DNA of 37,317 bases, from the IMG/VR virus record IMGVR_UViG_3300042324_000876, positions 1-37,317 of that record; one strand, 5' to 3'. Both the position numbers and the translations under genes were made by a program. Shown here one piece after another: positions 14,575 through 21,762 of this stretch (its first letter is position 1; every line of letters starts with the position of its first letter). The notes below the pieces were generated by a model that saw nothing but the letters and a program-made list of their open reading frames with translations, was not told the origin of the DNA and searched no databases. The DNA comes from a virus.

Positions 14575-14839
14575 TCAAAACGATCATAAGCAGTTTGTTT
14601 ATAATAATTTAGTTTCCATATTGGAGTCTGTTGGGATGGACGCTACTAACGTTGATGATATTACTTTTACGGATATAAGAAGAGCGATAAATGATGTTTA
14701 TCCTCCTATCGCAACAAATCAAAGCACTATACTTCCAGCAGAAAATTTAATTATTAGAAAAAGAAAACAACTAGTCAACAACGCTAGATATACCTTGTAT
14801 GCTTATAAGACAATAGTAAAGAGAGAGCAAAATGGTTAG
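14564..14839 (+). CDS. Small protein of unknown function
   Basis: This protein has 91 residues when started at the ATG at 14564, which has AGGAAG 6 nt upstream inside the previous gene. A TTG at 14543 would also be open but is less likely. The N-terminal half (KQFVYNNLVSILESVGMDAT, NVDDITFTDIRRAINDVYP) is helix-loop-helix with an S-V-G-M-D turn that recalls the G-hydrophobic-D loop of the small proteins at 10752-11213. The C-terminal half is basic (RKRKQLVNNARYTLYAYKTI). It might bind nucleic acid or a partner. It overlaps the next gene by 8 nt. Family unknown to me. Confidence 0.55.
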   Translation: MKYNQNDHKQFVYNNLVSILESVGMDATNVDDITFTDIRRAINDVYPPIATNQSTILPAENLIIRKRKQLVNNARYTLYAYKTIVKREQNG

Positions 14840-15623
14840 TTCTAATAATCTAAACGCAATGTCAGTATCTATCATAGCTAATGATATGAGTAAGACAATT
14901 TTTAAGAGCACTTATGAAGATAACATATCAGAATACTGCAAGCAGGTTTTGGATTATGAAGTCGAATCTTTAGAATTGAGCAGAACTAGAAGAGATATTG
15001 GAATATATCCAAGTGATTTGCACTCTTACGAGATAATTAGTATGGCAAAAGATCCAGCAAAGTTTGAAATGATTATCGAGGGAAGATCATTTCCTGTAGA
15101 AGTTAATACCTTCCTAGTAGGCCAATTAGAGATGGCAATTAAATTAGCCAAGCCAAGTTCTATAGTTTTTATGTCTTGCAACTTCTTTGCCCTGCCACTG
15201 GACTATTTAGAGTCTTTAAACATAGAAAATGTATATATACCAAATGACGAAAATGTATATAGAGCAGAAAATATTTACTTAAACAGAGAATGCAACCTTA
15301 ATGTCTTAAATCCGGCAGATTTGCAAAACGGTATTTTTCCTAGTAACGTAGATATGTTTGTAGCAAATGCTACGCATATATCCATGGGTATTAATCCAAA
15401 CATAATACAGGAAATGTATGATCACTTACCGGTCAATGGTGTTCTGTATATAATTAACTCAAATGACTTTATGGCCTACTACGACAATGTTGTAGATATA
15501 TCCATAGCTAGTGTTGAAGGTCACCCCATGTATGATGTGAATACTGCTATAGCAGCATTGGACAACGCTTTGGTATACCACATCCCAACTGGAGCAGGTT
15601 TTACCGTTATAATCAAAGGTTAG
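14832..15623 (+). CDS. Unknown protein, possibly a degenerate methyltransferase fold
   Basis: This 263-residue protein has weak Rossmann-like features. A hydrophobic strand in the middle (SSIVFMSCNFFALPLDYLES) is followed by a second strand (IENVYIPNDEN), then NVDMFVANATHISMG and HLPVNGVLYIINSNDF, the last resembling the L-x-P-x-G-hydrophobic-hydrophobic motif seen late in class I methyltransferases. The glycine-rich S-adenosylmethionine loop is missing, so catalysis is doubtful. The N-terminal 90 residues are helical and charged. It overlaps the previous gene by 8 nt and lies 1 nt before the next, so these belong to one translation unit. I give no function. Confidence 0.5.
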   Translation: MVSSNNLNAMSVSIIANDMSKTIFKSTYEDNISEYCKQVLDYEVESLELSRTRRDIGIYPSDLHSYEIISMAKDPAKFEMIIEGRSFPVEVNTFLVGQLEMAIKLAKPSSIVFMSCNFFALPLDYLESLNIENVYIPNDENVYRAENIYLNRECNLNVLNPADLQNGIFPSNVDMFVANATHISMGINPNIIQEMYDHLPVNGVLYIINSNDFMAYYDNVVDISIASVEGHPMYDVNTAIAALDNALVYHIPTGAGFTVIIKG

Positions 15624-15624
15624 T

Positions 15625-16224
15625 ATGTCTAATATACAGATAGTAGACGCATCCCCTACATATGAAGACGCATGCATATTTTCTGCTGTATGGTCAAACG
15701 TATGGCCTCAAATAGCAAAGGATGCCGGATATACCACAGAGCAGATAGTTAATAGGCTAAAGCATAGAGACATAGAATGGTGGATTAAAGCAATCAGCCA
15801 CATGCCGGTAGCTTTTTATGCTAAGAATGACGTTGGAAACACTGGTATATTTTATTTAATGCACGATGTTGATTTTCTATTAATAGATAATAAAGAATTG
15901 TCAGAGAATCAAAAAGATAAGACAAATACAATACCTGCAATCTATATGTTTTGCGAAAATTCTACTTGGGGAACAAATCTAACTAGAGAAATGACAAAGA
16001 ACTACTCAATTAAGAGTCTAGAAGCTGGTTATGAAAAATCTGGTGGTTGGATATTAAAATCAAATAAAAGATCTATTTCTACTGTAAGTAAATTTCAAAA
16101 AGGCGGATACTGGATAAAGCAGAATGATAGCTTAAGTCCCATCTGGGATCAAGAAATACTTTTTGAATATTGGACATTTGATAATCAAAAGTACTCAGAA
16201 AGATTTACACAAAACGAATTGTGA
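15625..16224 (+). CDS. Unknown protein, weakly GNAT-like
   Basis: This 199-residue protein opens with a hydrophobic-rich segment including FSAVWSNVWPQIAKDAGYT and a Trp-rich stretch (IEWWIKAISHMPVAFYAK). Later parts (TGIFYLMHDVDFLLID; GWILKSNKRSISTVSKFQKG followed by GYWI) could be the central strand and the C-terminal N-x-R-x-x-x-x-x-x-K-x-G pattern of a GNAT acetyltransferase, but the acetyl-CoA loop R/Q-x-x-G-x-G/A is not evident. It follows the previous gene by 1 nt and ends just inside the promoter-like element of the oxygenase operon. It ends with TGA. The function is uncertain and the GNAT suggestion is weak. Confidence 0.45.
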   Translation: MSNIQIVDASPTYEDACIFSAVWSNVWPQIAKDAGYTTEQIVNRLKHRDIEWWIKAISHMPVAFYAKNDVGNTGIFYLMHDVDFLLIDNKELSENQKDKTNTIPAIYMFCENSTWGTNLTREMTKNYSIKSLEAGYEKSGGWILKSNKRSISTVSKFQKGGYWIKQNDSLSPIWDQEILFEYWTFDNQKYSERFTQNEL

Positions 16225-16230
16225 TAGAAT
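16222..16230 (+). promoter_or_regulatory. Extended -10 promoter, apparently leaderless
   Basis: TGATAGAAT overlaps the TGA stop of the preceding gene and ends exactly 6 nt before the ATG at 16237. The arrangement copies that at 11228-11243. Transcription would begin at the start codon, and no Shine-Dalgarno sequence is visible in the gap. It would drive the five-oxygenase operon (16237-20111). Confidence 0.5.
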
Positions 16231-16236
16231 ATAACT

Positions 16237-16911
16237 ATGTTGGTAATAGATAACTATATAAAAGACAAAGATCTCCTAGGTCAAATAAGGGCAGACAAAA
16301 CCTTTTTCCCAGAATCAATGGGTTCCGATGAAAGAATAGCAGACCAACTTAATAGTTATCATTACGAAAAATCTTCTTGCTACGCACCATATATGTTTTG
16401 GGATGGGTGGTGGAGATCTGAGGCAGATACTTTAAAGAAAAAAGTAGTTCAAAAAATATGGGAAAATAATTTAGATTATCCTGTTGAAGATATTCTTGGA
16501 ATAGAATATTGGACTAGAACTTTTGAACCAGGTCAATATTTAGATCATCACGTAGATGAAGACACTTTTCTTTACGAAAAAGAAAAAGTATTTACTGGAC
16601 CAATTTGTGGATCTGTTTATTATTTTGGGGATAATCTAGAAGGTGGTTTTCTTGAGATACATAACAAGTCAATAAAAGAAAAAACACAAAATGCTCTAGA
16701 ACGAGATAATATAGAACAATATATAGTTAATATTGAAGAAAGAGAAAGAATAGCCTACAAAGACAATAGGTTAATCATCTTTGATTCTGGTCATATTATC
16801 CATAACGCAACAGCAGCAAAATCTGGAGTTAGACAAGTTATGGTCACTAATGTTTGGCATAAAGATAATCCTCCATTGGCATTAGAATTGGGGACCTTCT
16901 ACTATGAGTGA
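16237..16911 (+). CDS. Putative 2-oxoglutarate/Fe(II) oxygenase
   Basis: This 224-residue protein has iron ligands H105-V-D107 (LDHHVDED) and H189 (SGHIIHNATAA), with R199 (SGVRQV) 10 residues on as the 2-oxoglutarate contact. The GGFLEIHNK strand and RLIIFDSGH turn are in the usual places. A Trp-rich segment FWDGWWRSEA at 54-63 is a possible substrate-side element absent from its neighbours. The charged insert NALERDNIEQYIVNIEERER separates the two halves of the core. It is the first gene of an operon in which each gene overlaps the next by 4-8 nt, apart from a short gap before the last gene. The substrate is unknown. Confidence 0.8.
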   Translation: MLVIDNYIKDKDLLGQIRADKTFFPESMGSDERIADQLNSYHYEKSSCYAPYMFWDGWWRSEADTLKKKVVQKIWENNLDYPVEDILGIEYWTRTFEPGQYLDHHVDEDTFLYEKEKVFTGPICGSVYYFGDNLEGGFLEIHNKSIKEKTQNALERDNIEQYIVNIEERERIAYKDNRLIIFDSGHIIHNATAAKSGVRQVMVTNVWHKDNPPLALELGTFYYE

Positions 16912-17530
16912 TTGTCAAGTAATTAATTTATTTACATTAAACGTGTATAAAAGTGTTATCAAGAATATAGATCATGAAAAAATTTACAATGAAATAAAAA
17001 ACAATTCTGAACACATTGAAGAAAAGTTTATTAATGATTATTTAAAAACTAATAATCATACATATTATGAAGACAAGAAATTTCCAAATAATTTACCAGA
17101 GTGCACTAAGTTAAAATCTATTTTACTAGATAGTGTTAACTCTATTTTGGGCAAAGAAATGAAGCTAGACACAATCTGGACTTTGACCCTTAAAAAGGGA
17201 GAGTCTGTTTCTTATCATAATCATAAATCTAATACTCATATGTTTCCTTCTGAGTATTATTCAATAGCATATTATCCCAATGCCCCAGAAGACAGTGCAA
17301 AGTTGCTCTTTAATACAACTGCTTGCAATGTAGTTGAAAATATAACAAGCATTACTCCAAATACTGGTGACTTAATATTATTCAATTCCTTCATTCCCCA
17401 TATGACTACTAGGCATATGTCGGAAGAACCTAGAGTAGTAGTTAGTGCTAACTTTTCTCCAGTCAATCCAAATACTACCGTTGTTCCAGATTGGTCTCCC
17501 TATTGGGATAAGGAAGCTATAAATGAGTAA
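16904..17530 (+). CDS. Putative 2-oxoglutarate/Fe(II) oxygenase with HxH site
   Basis: This 208-residue protein is divergent. The core reads IWTLTLKKGESVSYHNHKSN with H105 and H107, then SEYYSIAYYPNAPEDSAKLL, a NTGDLILFNSFIPH turn with H166, and R177 (EEPRVVV). The pattern W-x-L...G-x-x-x-x-x-H-x-H followed by S-x-Y-Y resembles the 2OG-FeII_Oxy_5 type, in which the HxD/E motif is written H-x-H. If the second His does not hold iron, the protein may be inactive or use another ligand. It overlaps the gene before and after it by 8 nt. It is more AT-rich than the next three oxygenases. The substrate is unknown. Confidence 0.65.
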   Translation: MSDCQVINLFTLNVYKSVIKNIDHEKIYNEIKNNSEHIEEKFINDYLKTNNHTYYEDKKFPNNLPECTKLKSILLDSVNSILGKEMKLDTIWTLTLKKGESVSYHNHKSNTHMFPSEYYSIAYYPNAPEDSAKLLFNTTACNVVENITSITPNTGDLILFNSFIPHMTTRHMSEEPRVVVSANFSPVNPNTTVVPDWSPYWDKEAINE

Positions 17531-18458
17531 ACCAATATTTTCAGTTCCTGAAGAAAGCATACACCTAGGTATGGGAATAGTCCTTTTTAAGGGCGTAATT
17601 AATATGGATGAGCATAAAGACATCATACCGTACTTATCTTCTTTAAAAGATAAAGCTACCGAAGAAGATTTCCATTATATAAAAGACGAAAATGGCGAAG
17701 TGCTATATGCTATTAACAGAAGTGGTCATAGATATTCTTTAGAAGATGTTAGAAGAGCATGTGCCCATATTGTAAATTTTGCAAATGGAGATGTAGAAAA
17801 AAAATATGTAGACTTTTTTGAAATGTGTGAAGAAGTTCTTTATCAGTGTTTAATAAGATATGTAGAAAGATATCCGATGATGCTCCCATGCTTATGGTGG
17901 AGAACACAGGGCCACGTAGTGGCATATGGACCAGGCAGTGATTTTGGATTACATTGCGATAATGACATCAACTATCAACCAGGAGCAGAACCAGATCAAC
18001 AATTGGCAATAAGAAATGTTGTTGGCGGCCTAATATACTTTAATACCTCAGTTGAATCTAATCCATCGTATGAAAATAATGAATTTACTGGAGGCAATAT
18101 AAGCTTCCCCTATGCAGAAGTGGAATACTCCCCATGTGCAGGCGACGTAATAATGTTTCCATCAAACTATTTGGCGACACACGAGGTTAAACCGTGTATA
18201 GAGGGAAGCAGATATGCGTACGTAGGATATTTTGCTCAGGGTTCAAACCATGTTGAAAGAGGAATCAACGTTAGGAATAAAGATGAAAACACCAAAATAG
18301 AAGGTGGACAATTGTGGATTCCTAATTTATTTAATGATTATATTAATTATATAGAAGAAAAATATGATCCAGATATAGATGGAGCAAAAATACACAAGCT
18401 ATTATTCTCTACAAAAAGATACCTCACCAGTAAGGGTACAACAGGAGAATTGTCATGA
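17523..18458 (+). CDS. Putative 2-oxoglutarate/Fe(II) oxygenase, paralogue A
   Basis: This 311-residue protein is one of three tandem paralogues. Shared features are an N-terminal IHLGMGIVLFKGVI, a CLWWRTQGHVVAYGPGSDFG segment leading into H144-C-D146, the double-stranded beta-helix strand GGNISFPYAEVEYSP, and the turn GDVIMFPSNYLATHEVKP with H220, then R230 (SRYAYVGYFAQG). Loops between the first iron motif and the GG strand are longer than in the short oxygenases of this island and are probably the substrate lid. A C-terminal extension of about 70 residues (EGGQLWIPNLFNDYINYIEE...) is shared only with the next gene. It overlaps the next gene by 4 nt (ATGA). Hydroxylation of a virion or host protein or glycan is possible but not shown. 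Confidence 0.8.
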   Translation: MSKPIFSVPEESIHLGMGIVLFKGVINMDEHKDIIPYLSSLKDKATEEDFHYIKDENGEVLYAINRSGHRYSLEDVRRACAHIVNFANGDVEKKYVDFFEMCEEVLYQCLIRYVERYPMMLPCLWWRTQGHVVAYGPGSDFGLHCDNDINYQPGAEPDQQLAIRNVVGGLIYFNTSVESNPSYENNEFTGGNISFPYAEVEYSPCAGDVIMFPSNYLATHEVKPCIEGSRYAYVGYFAQGSNHVERGINVRNKDENTKIEGGQLWIPNLFNDYINYIEEKYDPDIDGAKIHKLLFSTKRYLTSKGTTGELS

Positions 18459-19342
18459 TATTAAATTATAAAGATGTAGAACCCATACACCTTGGTGGTG
18501 GCGTAGTCGTTTTTGAAAATGCAATAGATTTAGATTGGGATCACGTCTTCGATCTATCTAAAAAATTTGTCGATGAAGAATGGTCTAAAATGTACTCTCC
18601 AGCTGTTGACCCAGAATCTGGAAAAGATGTATATGTTAATAAAAGCGGGTATCTTTACTCAAAAGAAGACACGGACAAAATGCCCAAACGCGCTGCTATG
18701 ATACATGCATCCGATGATAAACAGGTAGCAGAATTATTTAATTTCATAGAAGGATCTAGGGATAAATATCTATTAAAATATATGGAAATATTTCCATTAG
18801 TATACAAATGTATATGGTGGAAGATAAAAGGACATATAACCTGTTATGGACCTAGTGCTTTTATAGGTGAACATTCCGATATTAGCACAGATTACACATA
18901 TGGATATGAACATCCTATCAACCAACTAGCTTCTAGAAACGTAGTTACCGTTTTAGTATACATGAATGACTGCGTTGATTCAGAAGATAAATTGAATGGA
19001 AAAAACTTTACAGAAGGTCATCATTACTTTAACTATTTGGATATAAATTACATACCTAAAAAAGGTGATATAATAATGTTTCCATCTAATTACATGGCGG
19101 CTCACGAGGTTAAACCAATTGGTAAAGGTGTAAGGTATGCTTACCTAGGTTGGTATTGTCAGGGGACGCCGAATGAAAAAGTAGCAGAATTTGTTGCTGA
19201 CCCAATAGAACAACCTGAGCTTTCAAAAAAAGCCACCAATGTCTATATGCCAGAAATGCCAAACGAATATAGAAAATATTTAAAATCTAAAGGTTATGAA
19301 GAAAATTCTTTTGCCTATAGACTAACTACTAACAATTTTTGA
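18455..19342 (+). CDS. Putative 2-oxoglutarate/Fe(II) oxygenase, paralogue B
   Basis: This 295-residue protein is a close structural copy of the gene before it: IHLGGGVVVFENAI start, CIWWKIKGHITCYGPSAFIG segment, H140-S-D142 iron motif, GDIIMFPSNYMAAHEVKP turn with H217, R227 (GVRYAYLGWYCQG) and a C-terminal extension with VYMPEMPNEYRKYLKSKGYE. In the strand where paralogue A has GGNISF it has GHHYFNYLDINY, so one of the two glycines is replaced. The insert after the first iron motif (DYTYGYEHPINQLASRNVVT) differs strongly from paralogue A, which suggests a different target. The ATG lies within the preceding stop (ATGA), so translation is coupled. Confidence 0.8.
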   Translation: MILNYKDVEPIHLGGGVVVFENAIDLDWDHVFDLSKKFVDEEWSKMYSPAVDPESGKDVYVNKSGYLYSKEDTDKMPKRAAMIHASDDKQVAELFNFIEGSRDKYLLKYMEIFPLVYKCIWWKIKGHITCYGPSAFIGEHSDISTDYTYGYEHPINQLASRNVVTVLVYMNDCVDSEDKLNGKNFTEGHHYFNYLDINYIPKKGDIIMFPSNYMAAHEVKPIGKGVRYAYLGWYCQGTPNEKVAEFVADPIEQPELSKKATNVYMPEMPNEYRKYLKSKGYEENSFAYRLTTNNF

Positions 19343-19349
19343 GGTTTAC

Positions 19350-20111
19350 GTGCAAAGTATAGATCATGGTTTTGGAGTTGTAGAATTTAATGGATATTTA
19401 TCTGTTGATCAAAAAATGTTATTTGATTATATGGAGTATTTAAAAACAATTAATACTCAAGCATTAAATCACAATAATCCAAATCTTGAACAAAAAAACG
19501 AAGCTGGTTTTACATTTAAGGGTAACGAAATCTCTCAAGCCCCTTCTAGGTACACCAAGTTATTTGAGCAATCTAACGATCTAGATATTAAACAATTTGT
19601 AAAGATGGTGGATGATTGGGAAAAAGCTATCTATAAATGTCTAATAGATTATTGTAAAATATATCCAGATGCAAAAACTACGATATGGTGGAGCACCGCA
19701 GGGCACATAGTTGGATATTCTACAGGTCAGCTCATAGGTCCACACTGTGATACTCAGGTAGCCTATACCCCTGGTCAGATACCAGAAAATGACAACGCAG
19801 TATACAATACGTTGAGCTGTGGTTTATACCTTAACGAATGTGCTGATTCAGACGATCTACTCGATGATTATAACTACACTGGTGGTGAATTATATTTAAC
19901 CCATCCCAAGTTGAGCTATAAGCCAAAAAATGGTGGCATAATATTATATCCTTCTAATTATATTGGTAGACACGAGGTAAAACCCGTTACTAGTGGTTAT
20001 AGATATGCGTATCTAAAATTCTTTGCTTCAGGTATTCCAAAGAATATGGATCCAAAAGGATTGAACTGGTTGCTATCTCTAGAAAAGGACGTAATGTCTT
20101 CTGTAGAGTAA
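19350..20111 (+). CDS. Putative 2-oxoglutarate/Fe(II) oxygenase, paralogue C (GTG start)
   Basis: This 253-residue protein starts at a GTG (19350) with GAGG 5 nt upstream. No ATG fits the conserved beginning SIDHGFGVVEFNG. It is the shortest of the three paralogues and lacks the C-terminal extension. Visible elements: TIWWSTAGHIVGYSTGQLIG, H132-C-D134, GGELYLTHPKLSY, the turn GGIILYPSNYIGRHEVKPVT with H208, and R218 (YRYAYLKFFASG). All catalytic residues are kept, so it should be active. It closes the operon that starts at 16237, and the next gene, 12 nt on, is a virion-type protein. Confidence 0.8.
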   Translation: MQSIDHGFGVVEFNGYLSVDQKMLFDYMEYLKTINTQALNHNNPNLEQKNEAGFTFKGNEISQAPSRYTKLFEQSNDLDIKQFVKMVDDWEKAIYKCLIDYCKIYPDAKTTIWWSTAGHIVGYSTGQLIGPHCDTQVAYTPGQIPENDNAVYNTLSCGLYLNECADSDDLLDDYNYTGGELYLTHPKLSYKPKNGGIILYPSNYIGRHEVKPVTSGYRYAYLKFFASGIPKNMDPKGLNWLLSLEKDVMSSVE

Positions 20112-20123
20112 AAAGGAAACTGC

Positions 20124-20414
20124 ATGTTATTATATAACCAGAATATTGGGTATAACGAACCAGCATTTGCCTATTCCGGCACCTTAATTATTAATATAGA
20201 GGGTATCAGTAATCCAATTACGGTTAATAATATATACGTAATAACTTTAACTTCAGAAGATGATTCTAACGCAACCACAATAGGCGTAACCAGTATAGAT
20301 TACGCACCAAGTGGTATCATTACGGTTTCTGCACCAATTCAACAACTGGCAATAATTTCTCAAGCAATTACCAATTCTGCTTATTCTGGTGAAATATCTA
20401 TACAACTAATATAA
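20124..20414 (+). CDS. Small beta-rich structural protein
   Basis: This 96-residue protein begins MLLYNQNIGYNEPAFAYSGT, a phrase I associate with small phage virion proteins encoded near neck or decoration genes. The rest (LIINIEGISNPITVNNIYVI, then YAPSGIITVSAPIQQLAIIS) alternates hydrophobic and polar residues, consistent with a small beta-sandwich. AAGGAAA lies 6-7 nt before the ATG. It sits between the oxygenase operon and the neck genes. Function unproven. Confidence 0.55.
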   Translation: MLLYNQNIGYNEPAFAYSGTLIINIEGISNPITVNNIYVITLTSEDDSNATTIGVTSIDYAPSGIITVSAPIQQLAIISQAITNSAYSGEISIQLI

Positions 20415-20426
20415 CTCTTATTTTTG

Positions 20427-20446
20427 TGTTATAAATTGACTACTAT
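20427..20446 (+). promoter_or_regulatory. Promoter-like pair TGTTATAAA and TACTAT
   Basis: In the 64-nt gap before the neck genes, TGTTATAAA (20427-20435) is a one-mismatch extended -10, and TACTAT (20441-20446) lies 38 nt before the ATG at 20479. Either could start the head-to-tail operon. The TATAAATT run also resembles a T4-type late promoter, but I see no consistent copies of that form. Confidence 0.4.
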
Positions 20447-20478
20447 TAAAGTATCTTTATTCAATTTGAGGTAATAAT

Positions 20479-21399
20479 ATGTCTGCTAATGATGTTCTAG
20501 TCAATGATACAGTCCGCATAAAAGTATACTTTGTAGACACAAACCCAGAAAACGGCGATCAGGTAGAAGTTAGTCCAGTCACAGTTAACGTTAAAATATA
20601 TAATGGAAAATCAGAACAAATCATATCCACCTTAGCCACTTCTTTAACTAGTTCTCAATATTATTATGATTTTACTCCGTCGGTAGAAGATCAATATAGG
20701 ATAAATTTTTTAGGACTTTTATCAAATGGTTCCACCATATCAGTAGATCAATATTTATATGTTAGCACTAGAACTACAGAATATAAGCCAACTGTCACAC
20801 TAGGTGCAACCGAGACTATCTATTTTACTCCAGATATAGCTCCACTCTATATAGATCCAGAAGAGATATTAAGCTATTATCCAGAAGCATCTTTAATGCA
20901 ATTGGCAGAGATCATACATAATTACTCAGAAGAAGTTGCGCAAATTTATGGATCTGGAGATATTGAGATCCAAAATTCAACTTTAAACTTTACCGCCTTG
21001 GAGTATATTAAAGCTGCTACTGCGTGTGAAATGTCAAGAACATATGGATATGGAAGCGGCGATGATGAACAATCAATTAGAATAGGCGATTTGCAAATAT
21101 CTAACAGAAACTCACCAAGAAGAATGGTATCTAGATCAAATGCTGTTACTTGGTGCCAGATAGCTATAGCCTTAAGGTCTGAAGTGATTGCACGTAGGGT
21201 GGGAGCTAGAGGTGTAGTATTCAAGGCTGCAGGTTTAACAGCGCCTGTAGCAGCCTCCTATGACCCAATCACGGGCACGGCTGTGTATCTTAGCGAAACA
21301 GGTTTATTTACCCTTGGGGGGAATGGACATGGCCAGCTAGACTCCGATAGTGGAGATAATTTTTATAATCCAGATAGAACGTTAAAGAAATATGATTGA
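20479..21399 (+). CDS. Head-tail connector-like neck protein with N-terminal Ig-like domain
   Basis: This 306-residue protein has two parts. Residues 1-100 form an Ig-like beta domain (DTVRIKVYFVDTNPENGDQV; YYYDFTPSVEDQYRINFLG). From about residue 125 a helical part (IDPEEILSYYPEASLMQLAE, LEYIKAATACEMSRTYGYGS) resembles small head-tail connectors of the HK97 gp6 type. It is followed by IRIGDLQISNRNSPRRMVSR and a long C-terminal tail. Position fits: the next genes are a stopper-like gene, sheath and terminator. AGG 9-11 nt upstream sets the start. The last 8 nt overlap the next gene. Probable role: joining the portal to the tail. Confidence 0.6.
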   Translation: MSANDVLVNDTVRIKVYFVDTNPENGDQVEVSPVTVNVKIYNGKSEQIISTLATSLTSSQYYYDFTPSVEDQYRINFLGLLSNGSTISVDQYLYVSTRTTEYKPTVTLGATETIYFTPDIAPLYIDPEEILSYYPEASLMQLAEIIHNYSEEVAQIYGSGDIEIQNSTLNFTALEYIKAATACEMSRTYGYGSGDDEQSIRIGDLQISNRNSPRRMVSRSNAVTWCQIAIALRSEVIARRVGARGVVFKAAGLTAPVAASYDPITGTAVYLSETGLFTLGGNGHGQLDSDSGDNFYNPDRTLKKYD

Positions 21400-21760
21400 T
21401 CCTAGAAGAGCATTGAGGGCAACTTTAAAAAAATGGGGTCATGATATACTTTTGCAAAGAAGGCTAAATGACGACATGTTGTATTCAACTAGATTACAAA
21501 AATATACGACTAGAAGGTATAACGCTCAAATGGCTAATCAAACCAATGCTGCCAATGAGGTCCCAGAAGGTCTTATAGTTAACTCGGAAATGGTATACTT
21601 CTTTGAGCACGACGTCAACCCTAAAAGCGGTGATAGAATATATGAGAGGTATCCAACTGGTGAACAAGTATTTCTCATAGACCAAGCAGTACCCTTTATG
21701 GGTAAACATGGTTTAGTGGTATACTGGGCAGTTGGAGCAACGAGAGAATTGCCTGTGTAA
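21392..21760 (+). CDS. Head closure/stopper-like neck protein
   Basis: This 122-residue protein begins with a basic segment (MIDPRRALRATLKKWGHDIL) and has a core EVPEGLIVNSEMVYFFEHDV, then NPKSGDRIYERYPTGEQVFL, a small beta-barrel pattern in which the P-K-x-G-D-R-I turn is typical of phage head-closure proteins. Size and position directly after the connector support this. It overlaps the connector gene by 8 nt and ends 2 nt before the sheath-like gene. No catalytic residues expected. Confidence 0.55.
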   Translation: MIDPRRALRATLKKWGHDILLQRRLNDDMLYSTRLQKYTTRRYNAQMANQTNAANEVPEGLIVNSEMVYFFEHDVNPKSGDRIYERYPTGEQVFLIDQAVPFMGKHGLVVYWAVGATRELPV

Positions 21761-21762
21761 AA

